Source: Brucella cytisi (GTDB lineage Bacteria > Pseudomonadota > Alphaproteobacteria > Rhizobiales > Rhizobiaceae). From it: a stretch of 64,000 nt of DNA. Every line of letters begins with the position of its first letter. Within the stretch, counting starts at the first letter, position 1. Below the pieces are notes generated by a model. The model saw only the letters and a program-made list of their open reading frames with translations, was not told the origin of the DNA and searched no databases. The DNA lies in assembly GCA_012103075.1 (NCBI GenBank), contig JAAVLQ010000002.1:1910001-1974000 (forward strand), in the 5' to 3' direction. Shown piece after piece: positions 10,055-20,960 of this stretch. A program made the position numbers and the translations under genes.

Positions 10055-10979
10055 TTGACCGGGATATCGACAAGTAATTTAACCCTTACCGATAACATCA
10101 TCCTGTCCGTTGAGAATCTCGAAGTTTGCTTCGCGCCGAACGCGGCAAACCCGGTGCATGCCGTGCGCAAAGTATCGTTTCAGATCGGGCATGGGGAAAC
10201 ACTTGCGCTGGTGGGTGAATCCGGTTCGGGGAAATCCGTGACTGCAATGACAGTAATGCGCCTGACAGAATTTGATGGTGCCGGATTACTGGTGGCCAGA
10301 TCCTGATGCGGCTGAAGGACGGCTCGATCGCTGATCTGGTGAAACTTTCCGAAAGACGTGTCGAGGCGCTGCGCGGCTTTGAGCTCTCAATCGTTTTTCA
10401 GGATCCTATGTCGAGCCTGAATCCCGTTTTCACCGTCGGAGACCAGATTGCGGAAGCTGTCATCAGGCACCAGAAAAAGACGCCGCATGATGCAAGGCAG
10501 ATAGCGCTGAATGTCCTCAAACTTGTCCGTGTGCCCGATGCCGAGCGTCGGCTGGACCAGTATCCGCATCAACTTTCGGGCGGTATGCGCCAACGTGTGA
10601 TGATCGCCATGGCTCTGGCGTGCCGGCCATCATTGATGATCCTCGATGAACCCACAACGGCACTGGACGTCACTATCCGGGCACAAATATTGGATCTGGT
10701 GCGGGCGCTACAACGCGAAATCGGCATGGCGGTACTGTTCATCACCCACGACATGGGCGTTGTTGCAGAAATCGCGGACCGCGTGTGCGTGATGCTCAAG
10801 GGGAGATAGTTGAGACAGGACCTGTCAACGACATATTCAACAATCCACAGCACCGGTATACACAAGCATTGATCTCTGCTGTTCCCCGTCTCGGCAGCAT
10901 GGCAGATAAGGATAACCCTGAAAAATTCCCTCTCCTTGTTTATGAGCACGATGCAGTTTTGGCGGAGATAGCACCATGA
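10055..10979 (+). CDS. Peptide ABC importer ATPase, DppD-like, two frameshifts
   Basis: This is the cytoplasmic ATPase of a Dpp/Opp importer. The start is TTG at 10055, preceded by AAGGGGA at about 7 bases; no in-frame ATG comes earlier. Walker A is GESGSGKS, followed by the Q-loop FQDPMSSLNP, the ABC signature LSGGMRQRVMIA, Walker B SLMILDEPTTALD and the switch FITHDMG. Frames break near 10290 (one base lost, joining EFDGA to RITGGQILMRL) and near 10802 (GGGG should be GGGGG, giving MLKGEIVETGPVNDIF). The end overlaps the next gene by an ATGA. It probably serves the permeases at 4862-6826. Confidence 0.87.
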
Positions 10980-11922
10980 ATGATGCTGCCAAGCAAAACG
11001 ATGCGAGAACCCCGCTTGTTGAAGTTCGCAACCCGGTTACCCGTTTTGAGCTAAAGGGTGGCCTTTTGGGACGCATTACTGGCCGTGTCCATGCGGTTGA
11101 AAATGTTTCCTTCGATATATTCCCCGGCGAAACCCTCGCGCTGGTGGGTGAATCCGGCTGCGGCAAGTCCACGGTAGCACGGAGCATCATGCAACTGGAC
11201 AAGCCGCAGTCCGGTTCGATCCGCTATGATGGAACCGAGCTCATTGGCGCAACCAAAACGGCTCTCAGGCGTTTTCGCCGCGAAGCGCAGATGGTATTTC
11301 AGGATCCCTTCTCATCACTCAACCCGCGAATGACGATCGAGCAAGCCTTGATGGATCCCATGCGTGTCCATCGTGCAGGTCGAACGACACAGCTACGCGA
11401 AAGGGCTGTTGATCTGCTAGCCAAGGTCAACCTTCCCGCTGGCTACCTTGAACGGTATCCGCATGCCTTTTCAGGCGGTCAGCGCCAGCGCATCTGTATT
11501 GCTCGCGCACTCGCGCTCGACCCACGCCTGATCATCGCTGACGAAGCCGTTGCTTCACTTGACGTGACCATTCAGGCGCAGGTAATCAATCTGCTGATGG
11601 ACCTTCAACGGGATATCGGTATCTCAATCTTGTTTATCAGCCATGATATGGCTGTCGTCGAACGTATTGCTCATCGTGTTGCGGTTATGTATCTGGGCGA
11701 GATCGTAGAGATCGGAGATCGTCGCTCCGTCTTTAACAATCCTCAGCACCCGTATACCAAAAGCTACTTTCGACCGTCCCTATCGCCGATCCTGCGAAGC
11801 GCCCGATTGGTCGCGAACCGATGTCGGATGAGATTCCAAGCGTTGTAAGGGCACCGGATTTTGTGCCTAGCCATCTTCCAATGAACCAGATCAGTCCAAC
11901 GCACCACGTGCGCCAGTCTTAG
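10976..11922 (+). CDS. Peptide ABC importer ATPase, DppF-like, C-terminal frameshift
   Basis: This is the partner ATPase of the gene before it. It has Walker A GESGCGKS, Q-loop FQDPFSSLNPR, signature FSGGQRQRICIARAL, a Walker B region reading IIADEAVASLD (the usual DEP is DEA here) and H-loop FISHDMAVVE. As read, the frame ends at 11848 after PYTKSYFR. Adding one A to AAAA near 11762 restores PYTKKLLSTVPIADPAKRP and a stop at 11920-11922. The tail after the ATPase domain is the oligopeptide-binding C-terminal extension of this family. A glutamine amidotransferase gene follows about 110 bases downstream. Confidence 0.88.
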
Positions 11923-12029
11923 GCCCATGTTTATCATCGCGGCTACAGTCAGCTAGCGTTGTGCGACTTTATTCCCGACAACAAGCTCACATGGTACTGA
12001 AATTGATGAATCAAAGTAAAGTCGGAGAC

Positions 12030-12724
12030 ATGAAACCCGTTATCGCAGTAATAATGGGGAAAACACCAGCGCCGGGGGTGATCGATACGATATCTCAAAA
12101 CGCTACTTTTCAGCCATACACCGGGCTGGCGGCATCCCATACGGCATACCCTACCTGTCAGATATAGTGGACCGGATCATCGAAGAGTTCGATGGCTTTT
12201 TAAGCATTGGGGCCCGAATAAAGTTCCCCGATGACTGGTATGTGGAAGGGGATCGCTCTGCTTTTCCGCTTTCCGATCGTCTTGATGTGGAAGTAGCCTT
12301 GATGAACGGATTTCTTGCTAACGACAAGCCTGTATTGGGCATTTGTAACGGGATGCAGATGCTGGGTTGTCTGAACGGCTGTCGCATGGTTTCGGATGTG
12401 CATGCCGCCCTGCCAGACGCAATCAACCACGACCAGGCCGATCTTCTCCACGAAGTTACTGTTTCTGCTGGAACGAGGATGGCTGATATATTGCAGGTGC
12501 ACAAATTCAATGTGAACACGTTTCATCGCGAAGCGCTTGTCGATATTTCCAATGAGGTGATTGTCACCGCTTGCGGATCCGATGGTGTAGTTGAAGCGAT
12601 TGAAATTCCATCGCAATCATTTGCGATGGGTGTGCAATGGCATCCTGAATTATTCGACACTACCGAGCATCCCGGCACCCGGCTATTTGTTGCCTTCGTA
12701 AACGCCGCTGCACAACATTTTTGA
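12030..12724 (+). CDS. Class I glutamine amidotransferase-like hydrolase (PuuD/peptidase C26 type), frameshifted
   Basis: C26 enzymes hydrolyse gamma-glutamyl amides. The nucleophile elbow is PVLGICNGMQMLGCLNGC (Cys in GICNG), and the His-Glu pair lies in GVQWHPELFD near the C-terminus. The start ATG at 12030 has GGAG close upstream and gives MKPVIAVIMGKTPAPGG. A run of five Gs near 12078 lacks one base; adding it joins to DRYDISKRYFSAIHRAGGIP. Length is about 230 residues, as in the family. It sits downstream of the DppDF-like pair, so it may trim gamma-glutamyl or D-glutamyl residues from imported peptides. The true substrate is unknown. Confidence 0.82.
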
Positions 12725-12765
12725 AATACATAGGCCATCGTTGATGGCAGTCGTCCGCAAACTGG

Positions 12766-13718
12766 CTAAATTCTCTTGTCTTCAGAGAAGATCAGGCCCT
12801 TCCGAACCAGAGTGTTGTGTGTTTCCGCACAGATTTGCGATAGATGCTTTACGAGGGATTCAGAGCTGGCGACAATTGGCCGGTTGAAGGGGCTGAGGAC
12901 AGACAGGACAAAATCCTGAGCGGGTAAAAAAGGTTTCAATACCAAACCTTGCTGTTCGTAGCTAAGTGCTGTGAGGGGATTGACGATGGAGGCGCCCAAG
13001 CCTCTCAATACCAATTCGCATACGCCACCAGCTGACTGTGATGACAGGAACAGACGACGCTGCGTACCTGCCATATCGAATATGCGTTCCACGCTGAGCC
13101 TATAAGGATCTCGGGGGCCGAGGCTTATAAAGTTGATATCTTCAAAATCGGCTGGTTCGAGAAAATCCCTTGTTGCAAGAGGATGTTGCGGAGGCAGCAC
13201 GGCGACGAGCTTGAAAGTCCACAGAATGCGAGCATCGGCATCGCGCTCCGTGTAGATGTCCTCGATCAATCCGATATCGAAGTTGAAGCCTGAAATGCTT
13301 GATTGATTGCGTGGGTCGACGGTGCTGATTTGCAGAGTTAAATCAGGATGGTCTGCATTCAACCGCTTGACCGCCTCCGGCAATATAGTCAGTGCAAAGG
13401 CTGGCAGAGAGGAAACCGTCAGGATTTCCTCCGAGGCCTCCGTAGGCGATCAATAAAGCCGTTGATTCGATCCAGACCAATGAATGAAGCCTGCACTTCC
13501 TCAAACAATTTGAGCGCTCTTGCCGTCGGCACTAAGCGCTGCAAACGTCGTTCGAATAGACGAAATCCAATATGCTCTTCCAGTCTGAACAGCTCGCGAG
13601 TGATGGTGGGTTGAGATGACCCAAGAGCAGCGGCAGCGGCCGTGACAGTGCCAAATTTCATCGTGGCACGGAAAATTTCTACTTGACGAACATTGATATG
13701 GTTTTTCCGCGATTGCAT
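12766..13718 (-). CDS. LysR-family regulator, frameshifted
   Basis: The HTH reads NVRQVEIFRATMKFGTVTAA, then ALGSSQPTITRELFRLEEHI. The ligand domain from 13383 to 12766 includes HPLATRDFLEPADFEDINF and GASIVNPLTALSYEQQG. A lost G in CGGAGG near 13442 splits the gene; CGGGAGG restores RLREASEEILTVSSLPAF. I chose the ATG at 13718 rather than 13772. The latter would put the operator-like repeat 13753-13777 inside the gene, and the HTH begins about 8 residues after 13718. It is divergent from the serine hydrolase and importer operon starting at 13846, its probable target. Confidence 0.85.
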
Positions 13719-13752
13719 GGGTTTCTCGCTTTGATTGCGCCGTCTGGCCGTT

Positions 13753-13777
13753 ACTTCATATCCGATATGCATGAAGT
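13753..13777. promoter_or_regulatory. Nested inverted repeat, LysR box candidate
   Basis: ACTTCAT and ATGAAGT (13753-13759 and 13771-13777) flank 11 bases. The inner 13 bases CATATCCGATATG (13757-13769) are themselves a perfect palindrome. TTCAT-N11-ATGAA fits the T-N11-A LysR box. It lies between the divergent LysR gene and the operon starting at 13846. Confidence 0.55.
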
Positions 13778-13845
13778 TCTAATAAGTTTTCTATATCAAA
13801 TAAAAAATTTCCTTGGCTAAATCAGAACAGAACAAGGGGATAGAA

Positions 13846-14748
13846 ATGAATACTACAACTCTCATCTCAACGTCCCATCCGGCGGAGCGCGCTTTGGCAG
13901 ACGCGCTGGCATCGACCGGTGGAGCGCTCGATGAAAGCCGGGTTTGGGGTTGCAGCCTGCATCTACAACGCAACATTGCGTTCGTGCGACCACGGCCCCT
14001 TCCTTCAATCGCCATGGTATGGGCATCAGGCTGACAAGCCGATTTATCCGGCAAGCGTTATCAAGCTGTTCTTTCTGGACGCTCTGGCAGCATTCCGTGA
14101 GAACGGCATGATTGCGGAAGATGAGGAAGACGATCGCGCTGCTGCACAGATGATGGCGATTTCTTCCAATGAGGCCACTGTTTATCTCGTTGGCCGTCTA
14201 ACAGGAGCGGATGACGGTGCATGCCTGCAAGGCACGGCGCTTGAAGACTGGTGCGCCGCACGCCACCGCGTCCAGCAATGGTACGATTCACAAAACCGTA
14301 TGGAGTTTGCAAGCATCAATGTCTTGCACGGTACCTACGAAGACAGTCCCTATGGGCGAGCCAAACAAATCCGCAATGGCCAGAACGGTAATTTGCTTAC
14401 ACCTTTGTCGGGTGCCGCACTATTGCACGACATCGCGCGCGATGCCCGTCCGCGATCAAAGTGGATGATGGGGCTGATGAATCGCGAATTTCAGCGGCAT
14501 CCGAACGATGCTGAGCCGGAAGGGGATCAGGTTCGCGGCTTTCTGGTTGGGGGCTTGCCGCCTGAAGTGATGACCGGTCGAAAGGTGGGCATACGTCCCG
14601 GACCAGACATGATCTGGTTTATGGGGAGACGCCGGATGGCAAAAGTTTTGTCTTGTTCGTTATGTGCGACAGCAAGTGGGCGGCAGACGACAAAACCTTC
14701 CTTCCCATATTCGCGAAGCGCTTTCACGAATATGCGTTTCAAAGCTAA
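13846..14748 (+). CDS. Class A beta-lactamase-fold serine hydrolase, two frameshifts
   Basis: The start at 13846 is preceded by AAGGGGA. The SxxK motif is SVIK in IYPASVIKLFFLDALAAF, and SSNEATVYLVGRLTG is the SxN-like second element. There is no signal peptide, so a cytoplasmic role is likely. An extra T near 13943 splits VWGC from the correct VGVAACIYN. Near 14618 a lost base hides the tail LVYGETPDGKSFVLFVMCDS, which ends at 14748. It is first in an eight-gene operon with a complete peptide importer, an L,D-transpeptidase and an aspartoacylase-like enzyme. A peptide or amide hydrolase of the beta-lactamase2 family is the best reading. Confidence 0.72.
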
Positions 14749-14783
14749 GCAAAGATAAAATCAATCAAACATAAGGGGAAAAG

Positions 14784-16386
14784 ATGAATTATCGCTCGAT
14801 TATCAAGGCGGCGCTGTTTGGCGCGGCATTGTCGGTGGCTGTACCAGCGTTTTCTGCTTGGGCCGATGCCCCCAGTCCGGTGGCACATTACATCTGGCGG
14901 CGCCTTGTGGCGCAGCTCTCAAGAGCTCGGATCCGCATGCGACCTATACATCGCAGGATATGGTGGTCTCCAAGGCGTTTCATCGGTCCCTCTATACGTG
15001 GGATTCGGAAAAGAACGCGCCAGCACTCGATCTTGCCCGGGTTGGTAAAGACCAGCGAAGATGGCAGGACGTTCACTTATGAACTTTTCGACAATATCTA
15101 TTTCCACAATGGCCGCAAACTGACCACGGACGATGTGGTGTGGTCTTACACGCGTATCATGGACCCCACGAAAGGCTATCCGGGGCGGTACAAGTCGGAA
15201 CACTGGCTGGCGCGCAGGAATATGCGAAGGGTGAAGCCAAGGAAATCAGCGGCATCATAAAATCGACGACCGCACCTTCTCTCTGACATTCAAGGATCTC
15301 GTCGATCCCGGAACGCAGTTCTTCGAAGCCATAACGACGATTTTGCCGAGAGAAGAAGTGGAAAGCGGAAATTTCCTTTCTCATCCTGTGGGGTTAGGGC
15401 CATTCAAATTTGAAGGCCATGTCGAGGGCTCCAAGATTTCCGGCAAGAAATTTGATAAATATTTCAAATCGGGCAAACCCTATGCCGATGCGGTTGAATT
15501 CACCATTTCCGGTGATAATAGTGCGCTTGATATGGCTTTCCGTGCAGGTGAGCTGGACGCCACCGTTTTGTCGGAAAATGCCTATGTTCTCTACAAGGCC
15601 GATCCTGAACTTTCCAAAGGTTTGATCGAACTTTCAGAAGTCTTCACGCGGCATATGGGCATGAATACCGAGAAGAAGCCTTTCGATGATGTGCGTGTGC
15701 GTCAGGCAATCAATTATGCTGTTGATCGCGATATCATTATCCGCAAGCTTCTCAAGGACAAGGCGTACAAAGCAACAGGCTGGTTACCGGCCACTGCCGC
15801 AGCTTTCGACAAGGAACGCGCACCTTATCCCTACGATCCGGCCAAGGCGAAGCAACTGCTGGCACAAGCAGGCTATCCGAACGGTTTCGAGGTCACGATC
15901 TCGGTGACGGAAGGAACTTCGAGCCTTGGAGTTTTGGAAGCAATGATGCCGTTTCTCAAGGAGGTAGGCATTACTGCCACCGCAAAGGTCGTGGATTCCA
16001 ATACGCTTGTTGACGAAATGGATCAGGGTAAAGCAATGGCCCGGTTCCGCTCGGCGGGGACAGGCCCGGATTCGCTCAATGCATTGCGCTGCTTCGATAG
16101 CCGCGTAAGCCGTTCTGGCTGCAATCGCAGTGCGTTCAAAGATCCGGCTTACGATGCGATCCTCGATGAGGCTGCAGCTGAAGCGGATCCAGCCAAACGT
16201 GTGGAACTGTTGAAAAAGGCTGACGGCTATATTTTCGAAAAAGCGCCCGTTTGGTTCAACAACTACAACAAGGCTGTAGTGGCAACCCAACCATGGATTC
16301 ATGGTGTCGACGCAAACGTGACTGAAGCAGCAATTATCGAGGTAGATTCGCTTTGGCTCGACGATAATGCTCCCGGCAGGCAGTGA
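14784..16386 (+). CDS. Peptide ABC importer solute-binding protein, several frameshifts
   Basis: The gene has a strong AAGGGGAAA site before ATG 14784 and a signal peptide (MNYRSIIKAALFGAALSVAV, cleavage near AWADA). Pieces in successive frames give SGGTLHLAAPCGAALKSSD, SKAFHRSLYTWDSEKNAPAL, DGRTFTYELFDNIYFHNGRK and DDVVWSYTRIMDPTKGYPG. From 15343 a long intact stretch includes DDVRVRQAINYAVDRDIIIR and the domain II core. This is the family-5 peptide-binding layout of about 530 residues. At least three one-base changes are needed between 14880 and 15300. Two permeases and two ATPases follow in order. Confidence 0.85.
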
Positions 16387-16546
16387 GCCAGAATAGCCCA
16401 GCACCATGCACCCGAAAAGGACATGCGGTGCCAGACTGCCGGGATAAGCGAAAGCGTCTCTCGAATGTCGTTCAAATACAGCGTTCAGAAGTGAATGCTT
16501 TCAGCGCTTTCGGTCCGTGCGGTCAGAGTGCGCTCCAGACAAAATT

Positions 16547-17488
16547 ATGGATATTCTTATGTTGATGGTGATTGGCAGACGAATGCTGCAATCTCTGGTC
16601 ACGGTCTTTGCTGCAATAACGTTGATTTTCTTTCTATTCAGCGTGATGCCCGGCACGTTTGTGTCATCGCTTGCAGGTGATAAACGTGACATTGACCCAG
16701 CGGTTGTGGAACGTATCGAAAAGAACTGGGGTTGAAAGACCCCTGTTAGACCGGTTCGGCAAATATATCACCGGACTTGCAACTGGCGATCTCGGCAAGT
16801 CATTCTCCACGCAGCGCCCAGTTACGGCCATGTTGTCTGGCCGAATTGTCGCCTCGTTCAAGCTTGCCGTTGCCGCTATTTTCTTTGCCATCATCATTGG
16901 CTTGCCGCTCGGCTTTTTGGCTGCGGTGCGACAAGGTACCGGCTTGATACAACGGCTATGATAACAGCTGTATCGGGTCTGTCTTTGCCCGGTTTCTGGT
17001 TCGGCTTGCTGGCGATGTATTTCGTCTCGCTGAAACTGGGACTGTTGCCTACCTTCGGTTATGGCAACGGCAGTCTAAAGAACCTGATACTGCCAGCTCT
17101 GGCTCTTGGCATTGCTCCGATGGCGCTTTTGGCCCGCACGACCCGCGCAGCCGTTCTCGAAACCATGAATGCCGATTTTGTTCGCACTGCCAGATCAAAA
17201 GGTAATTCGGAATTCCGCATTGTGACCAAGCACATGGCGCGGAATGCTTTTGTTTTGATACTGACAACGATCGGCTTGCAGTTCGGTTCAATGCTAGGCG
17301 GGTCGGTGGTCATCGAAAATCTCTTTGCCCGGCCGGGTATCGGTTCGCTGCTTACGCAGTCGGTCTCCATGCGTGACATTCCAACGGTACAGGGCTGCAT
17401 TCTTGTGATCGTGCTCTTCTTTCTCGTCATCAATACGCTTGTCGATATCGCTTATCTCGCGATCGATCCGCGCATCCGATATCGGTGA
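16547..17488 (+). CDS. Peptide ABC importer permease, DppB-like, two frameshifts
   Basis: The first membrane segment reads MLQSLVTVFAAITLIFFLFS and is followed by VMPGTFVSSLAG. The middle part has GLATGDLGKSFSTQRPVTAM, a family hallmark. The last part carries the EAA loop FVRTARSKGNSEFRIVTKHM and ends DPRIRYR. GGGG near 16731 should be GGGGG (NWGLKDPLLDRFGKY), and a G is missing near 16952 (GLDTTAMITAV). The start is uncertain among ATG codons at 16547, 16559 and 16565; none has a strong ribosome site. The stop overlaps the next gene's possible GTG start. Confidence 0.85.
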
Positions 17489-18362
17489 TCGCTTATGGAA
17501 AAGCGTCCTCTGCAGTTATTCAGACATTTCGATCGGGACAGGCGGTATTCATGATACGCTCCAATCTTCTCATAGGGCTCACGATATTCGTGACCATTGT
17601 TCTGGTAGCACTCTTCGCGCCATGGATTGCCCACTATGATCCGGTCTCCAATTCCAATCTCCTGTATGCCGAAGAAGCACCAAGCGCGCAGTTCTGGTTT
17701 GGTACCGATGAGCAGGGCCGGGATATTTTTTCGCGCATCGTCTATGGCGCGCGTATTTTGCTGATGATCGGGCTTGCCATTCAAATGATGAATACGTGTA
17801 TCGGCGTGTTGCTCGGTCTCTCAGCGGGCTATATTGGCGGCTGGTGGGACGAATTCGTCCAAGGCCTTACCAATTTGATGCTGTCAATTCCCACCATTGT
17901 CTTTGCACTGGCGCTGATGGCCGTGCTTGGACCTGGCTTTTGAGCTTGTTGATTGCGCTCGGTCTGACGGACTGGGCCTATAGTTGTCGAATTTCACGTG
18001 CGCAGGTTCTAACCCAGAAATCGCAGAATTATGTGCAGGCAGCCCGCACGCTGGGTTTCAACAAGCTTTACATCATGATGCGGGAAATTCTGCCCAATAT
18101 CGGTGGACCTTTGATCGTGGTGGCCACGATGGGCATCGGATCGGCAATTATGGCGGAAGCATCACTGTCATTTCTAGGACTGGGCGTCGTTCCGCCAGCA
18201 CCGAGCTGGGGGCATGTTGGCGCGTGCTCGTGAGCAGTTGATGGTGGCGCCATGGGTAGCCATTTTCCCGGAATGGCGCTGTTTATTACCGTTCTCGGCT
18301 TTAACATGCTGGGCGATGGACTGCGCGACCTGCTGGATCCTCATGGGAGGTCAAAGCGCTGA
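17485..18362 (+). CDS. Peptide ABC importer permease, DppC-like, two frameshifts
   Basis: The reconstructed protein has the family sequence WFGTDEQGRDIFSRIVYGAR in the periplasmic loop, four or five further membrane segments, and the EAA loop QAARTLGFNKLYIMMREILP. The end is LGFNMLGDGLRDLLDPHGRS. TTTT near 17938 lacks one T (GPGLLSLLIALG). Near 18210 two Gs appear to be missing from a G run; restoring them gives SWGGMLARAREQLMVAPW, a canonical DppC block. The start is uncertain: GTG 17485 (overlapping the dppB-like stop) or ATG 17551. The TGA overlaps the next gene's ATG. Confidence 0.85.
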
Positions 18363-19341
18363 TGGCCGACAATTCAATTTTACAGGTCGATGACCTCTCG
18401 ATTGCGCTTCGGGCCAAAGGACGCACGTTCCCGGCGGTCAGCAATCTAGATTTTTCCATCCGGTCTGGCGAAGTATTTGGGCTGGTCGGGGAATCCGGCT
18501 GTGGCAAAAGTCTGTGCGCGCTGACGATCGCTGGATTGCTGCGCGAGCCGATGAATGTGACCCGGGGAAGAGTTCTTCTGGAAGGACAGGATATTGGTCG
18601 TCTGCCCAACAAGGATCTGAGGCGTTTGCGGGGTGACCGCGTCGCCATGATCTTTCAGGAACCGATGACCTCGCTCAATCCCCTGATGACGATAGGCGAT
18701 CAGATAGGTGAGATGTTCGTGTTGCATAAGGGGATGAACCCCCGTCAAGCTCGATTGAGGGCCATTGAGGCTCTGGAGCAGGTCCAGTTCCAAGCCCGGA
18801 GCGACGCATCAAGGATTATCCGCATCAGTTATCCGGTGGCATGCGCCAGCGGGTCATGATCGCCATTGCGCTGGCATGCGACCCTGCGCTGCTGATCGCC
18901 GATGAACCGACCACTGCGCTGGACGTTACGATTCAAGCAGAGATTGTCGAATTGATCCTCGACCTGTGCACAGCGCGCGGCACTGCGGTGCTCATGATCT
19001 CCCATGATCTGGGGCTGGTGGCGCGTATGTGCGATCGTGTAGCTGTTATGTATGCTGGCCACATTGTCGAACAGCGCCCTGCAAGCGAAATCTTCACCGA
19101 CCCACGCCACCCCTATACGCGTGGCCTCGTCGCATCTCTTCCTCGTCTGGGGCGGCGTTTGGAGGAGGGGCGTTCGCGACTGACAGAAATCAAAGGTGTC
19201 GTTCCGTGTTTGATGGAACGTGACATGGGGTGTGGCTTTGCTTCGCGTTGTCCGCGGGTCAGCGATGAATGTCGTGGGGCTATGCCGCCACTCACTCCCC
19301 TCGACGCACAGGGCTCGATTAGGTGTTTCCATCATGATTGA
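18362..19341 (+). CDS. Peptide ABC importer ATPase, DppD-like, one frameshift
   Basis: Walker A is GESGCGKS near residue 45, then Q-loop FQEPMTSLNPL, signature LSGGMRQRVMIAIAL, Walker B LLIADEPTTALD and H-loop MISHDLGLVAR. The C-terminal extension has the four-cysteine pattern GCGFASRCPRVSDEC, which in some Dpp/Opp ATPases holds an iron-sulfur cluster. One G is missing near 18789: QVQVPSPERRIKDYPHQLSG is the restored join. It overlaps both neighbours by a few bases, so translational coupling is likely. Confidence 0.88.
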
Positions 19342-20358
19342 ACTGAACTCCGATCTGGTACCTGCCGCCGGTAACCTCGATGAAAATCCAGAAGAAGTGC
19401 TGGCCATTCAGAATCTTCGCGTCCATTACACGGTTCGCGAAAACTTCAGGAAAAAAAGACCTTGAAGGCGGTCAATGGAATCTCATTGTCCATCAACGCT
19501 GGCGAATGCCCGGGGTTGGTGGGGAAAAGCGGTTGCGGGAAATCCACTCTTGCGAGCGCAATCATGGGGCTTGTTCCGATCACCTCCGGTTCCGTACAAG
19601 TTCTGGGCCACGATATAGCAGCGAATGTGCGGAACGACCCTCTTACTCAAGCCCGCAGCGTGCAGATGGTATTTCAGGACCCGTTTGCTTCATTGAATCC
19701 ACGCCGTACTATACGCGAAGCGCTTGCCGCCCCTTTACGTCTCCATGGCATGAAGGACAAGGCTGAGATCGACGCCCGCGTGGTCGATATGCTGGGCAAG
19801 GTCGGCATGAAATCTGATGCGGCGAACCGCAGGCCGCATGAATTTTCTGGCGGTCAGAGACAACGCATCTGTATCGCGCGTGCCTTGATCGTACAGCCGA
19901 AACTTCTTGTTTGTGATGAACCTGTATCGGCACTCGACGTTTCCATCCGTGCCCAGATCATCAATCTTTTGCTGGAACTGAAAGATGAGTTGGGCATTGC
20001 GCTCTTGATGATTTCGCACGATCTGGGTGTCGTCGAACACATGAGCGATCGCATCGCAGTGATGTATCTTGGCCGTATCGTTGAGGAAGGCATCTGGAGC
20101 GATATCTTCACCAAACCGCTGCATCCCTACACGCAGGCATTGATCGCTTCGATCCCCGACCCCTTGGCTCCAACTGCTGGTAAACGCCGCATGCGAGGCG
20201 AGGCTCCATCGCCCCTCAACCCTCCGCAAGGTTGTGCCTTCAATCCTCGTTGCCCATCGGCATTTGTTCCGTGCCGCTCTGGCGATATTCCCGATTTCAC
20301 CAATTCGTCGGACCGCTCTTTCCATCGAGCACGCTGTCACTTGTTAGAACAAGGCTAA
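19334..20358 (+). CDS. Peptide ABC importer ATPase, DppF-like, one frameshift
   Basis: The start ATG at 19334 overlaps the preceding stop and gives MIELNSDLVPAAGNLDENPE. The frame breaks in the A run near 19455, where seven As should be eight (FRKKKTLKAVNGISLSI). After that come Walker A GKSGCGKS, Q-loop FQDPFASLNPRR, signature FSGGQRQRICIARAL, Walker B LLVCDEPVSALD and H-loop MISHDLGVVE. The C-terminal GCAFNPRCPSAFVPC again has the cysteine cluster of the Dpp/Opp extension. It completes the SBP-permease-permease-ATPase-ATPase set. Confidence 0.9.
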
Positions 20359-20362
20359 GATT

Positions 20363-20960
20363 ATGAGTCAGAATCCATTTTTGGTCGGAACGCTTGAACA
20401 GCCCACCATTGTCGTGCGTACCGGGCAAGACCAACAGAACCCCCATATCGGCTTGCTCACTATTGACGAGTGGACTGTCAAATGCGCGATAGGCCGCAAT
20501 GGGTTGGTGGAACCACAGTTGAAACGTGAAGGTGATGGGAAAACCCCTCGTGGTCGCTATCCTTTGCGTTATGGCTTTTTACGATCCTACGGTTTTGGCG
20601 ATGAGCTACGCAGTTTTGATTTCCCATTTTTACCCAAGCCCGAAAACTATCGCTGGGTGGAAGATGCAGACAGTCCATTTTATAACCAGCTGGTTTTTGA
20701 AACCGATGAGACACAGGCTTCCCGTCGGGGAGCGGCTTTTCGATCTGATCATCCCCGTCGGCTGGAACGATGCCTTGCCTGAAGCACGCGGCGGGTCTGC
20801 CATTTTCATGCATGCGGCCCACCCCGAGTTTAGCGGTACATCGGGCTGTGTCGTCATTGCCCACGAACATCTGATGGAACTGGCGCGCCGAGTACGCCCC
20901 GGAATGGTTATCGATATCGCGTCGGTGGACGAATCCCAAACGGCTCTCCAACCCCGAGGG
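20363..20960 (+). CDS. YkuD-family L,D-transpeptidase, frameshifted, no signal peptide
   Basis: YkuD enzymes cross-link or trim peptidoglycan peptides through a Cys nucleophile. Here KREGDGKTPRGRYPL near residue 55 and the catalytic region AIFMHAAHPEF followed by GTSGCVVIAHEHL (His and Cys) are diagnostic of single-domain ErfK-type proteins. The frame breaks near 20705 between VFETDETQ and LPVGERLFDLIIPVGWNDAL. The N-terminus (MSQNPFLVGTLEQPTIVVRT) has no export signal, which is unusual for a wall enzyme. The end is uncertain: as read the frame runs to 21047, but the domain ends near 20921. It is co-directional with the importer genes, 5 bases after the last ATPase. Confidence 0.78.

Noticed and set aside
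12734..12748. GCCATC-GTT-GATGGC hairpin between converging genes
   Set aside because: Six base pairs without a T run are too weak to call a terminator with confidence.
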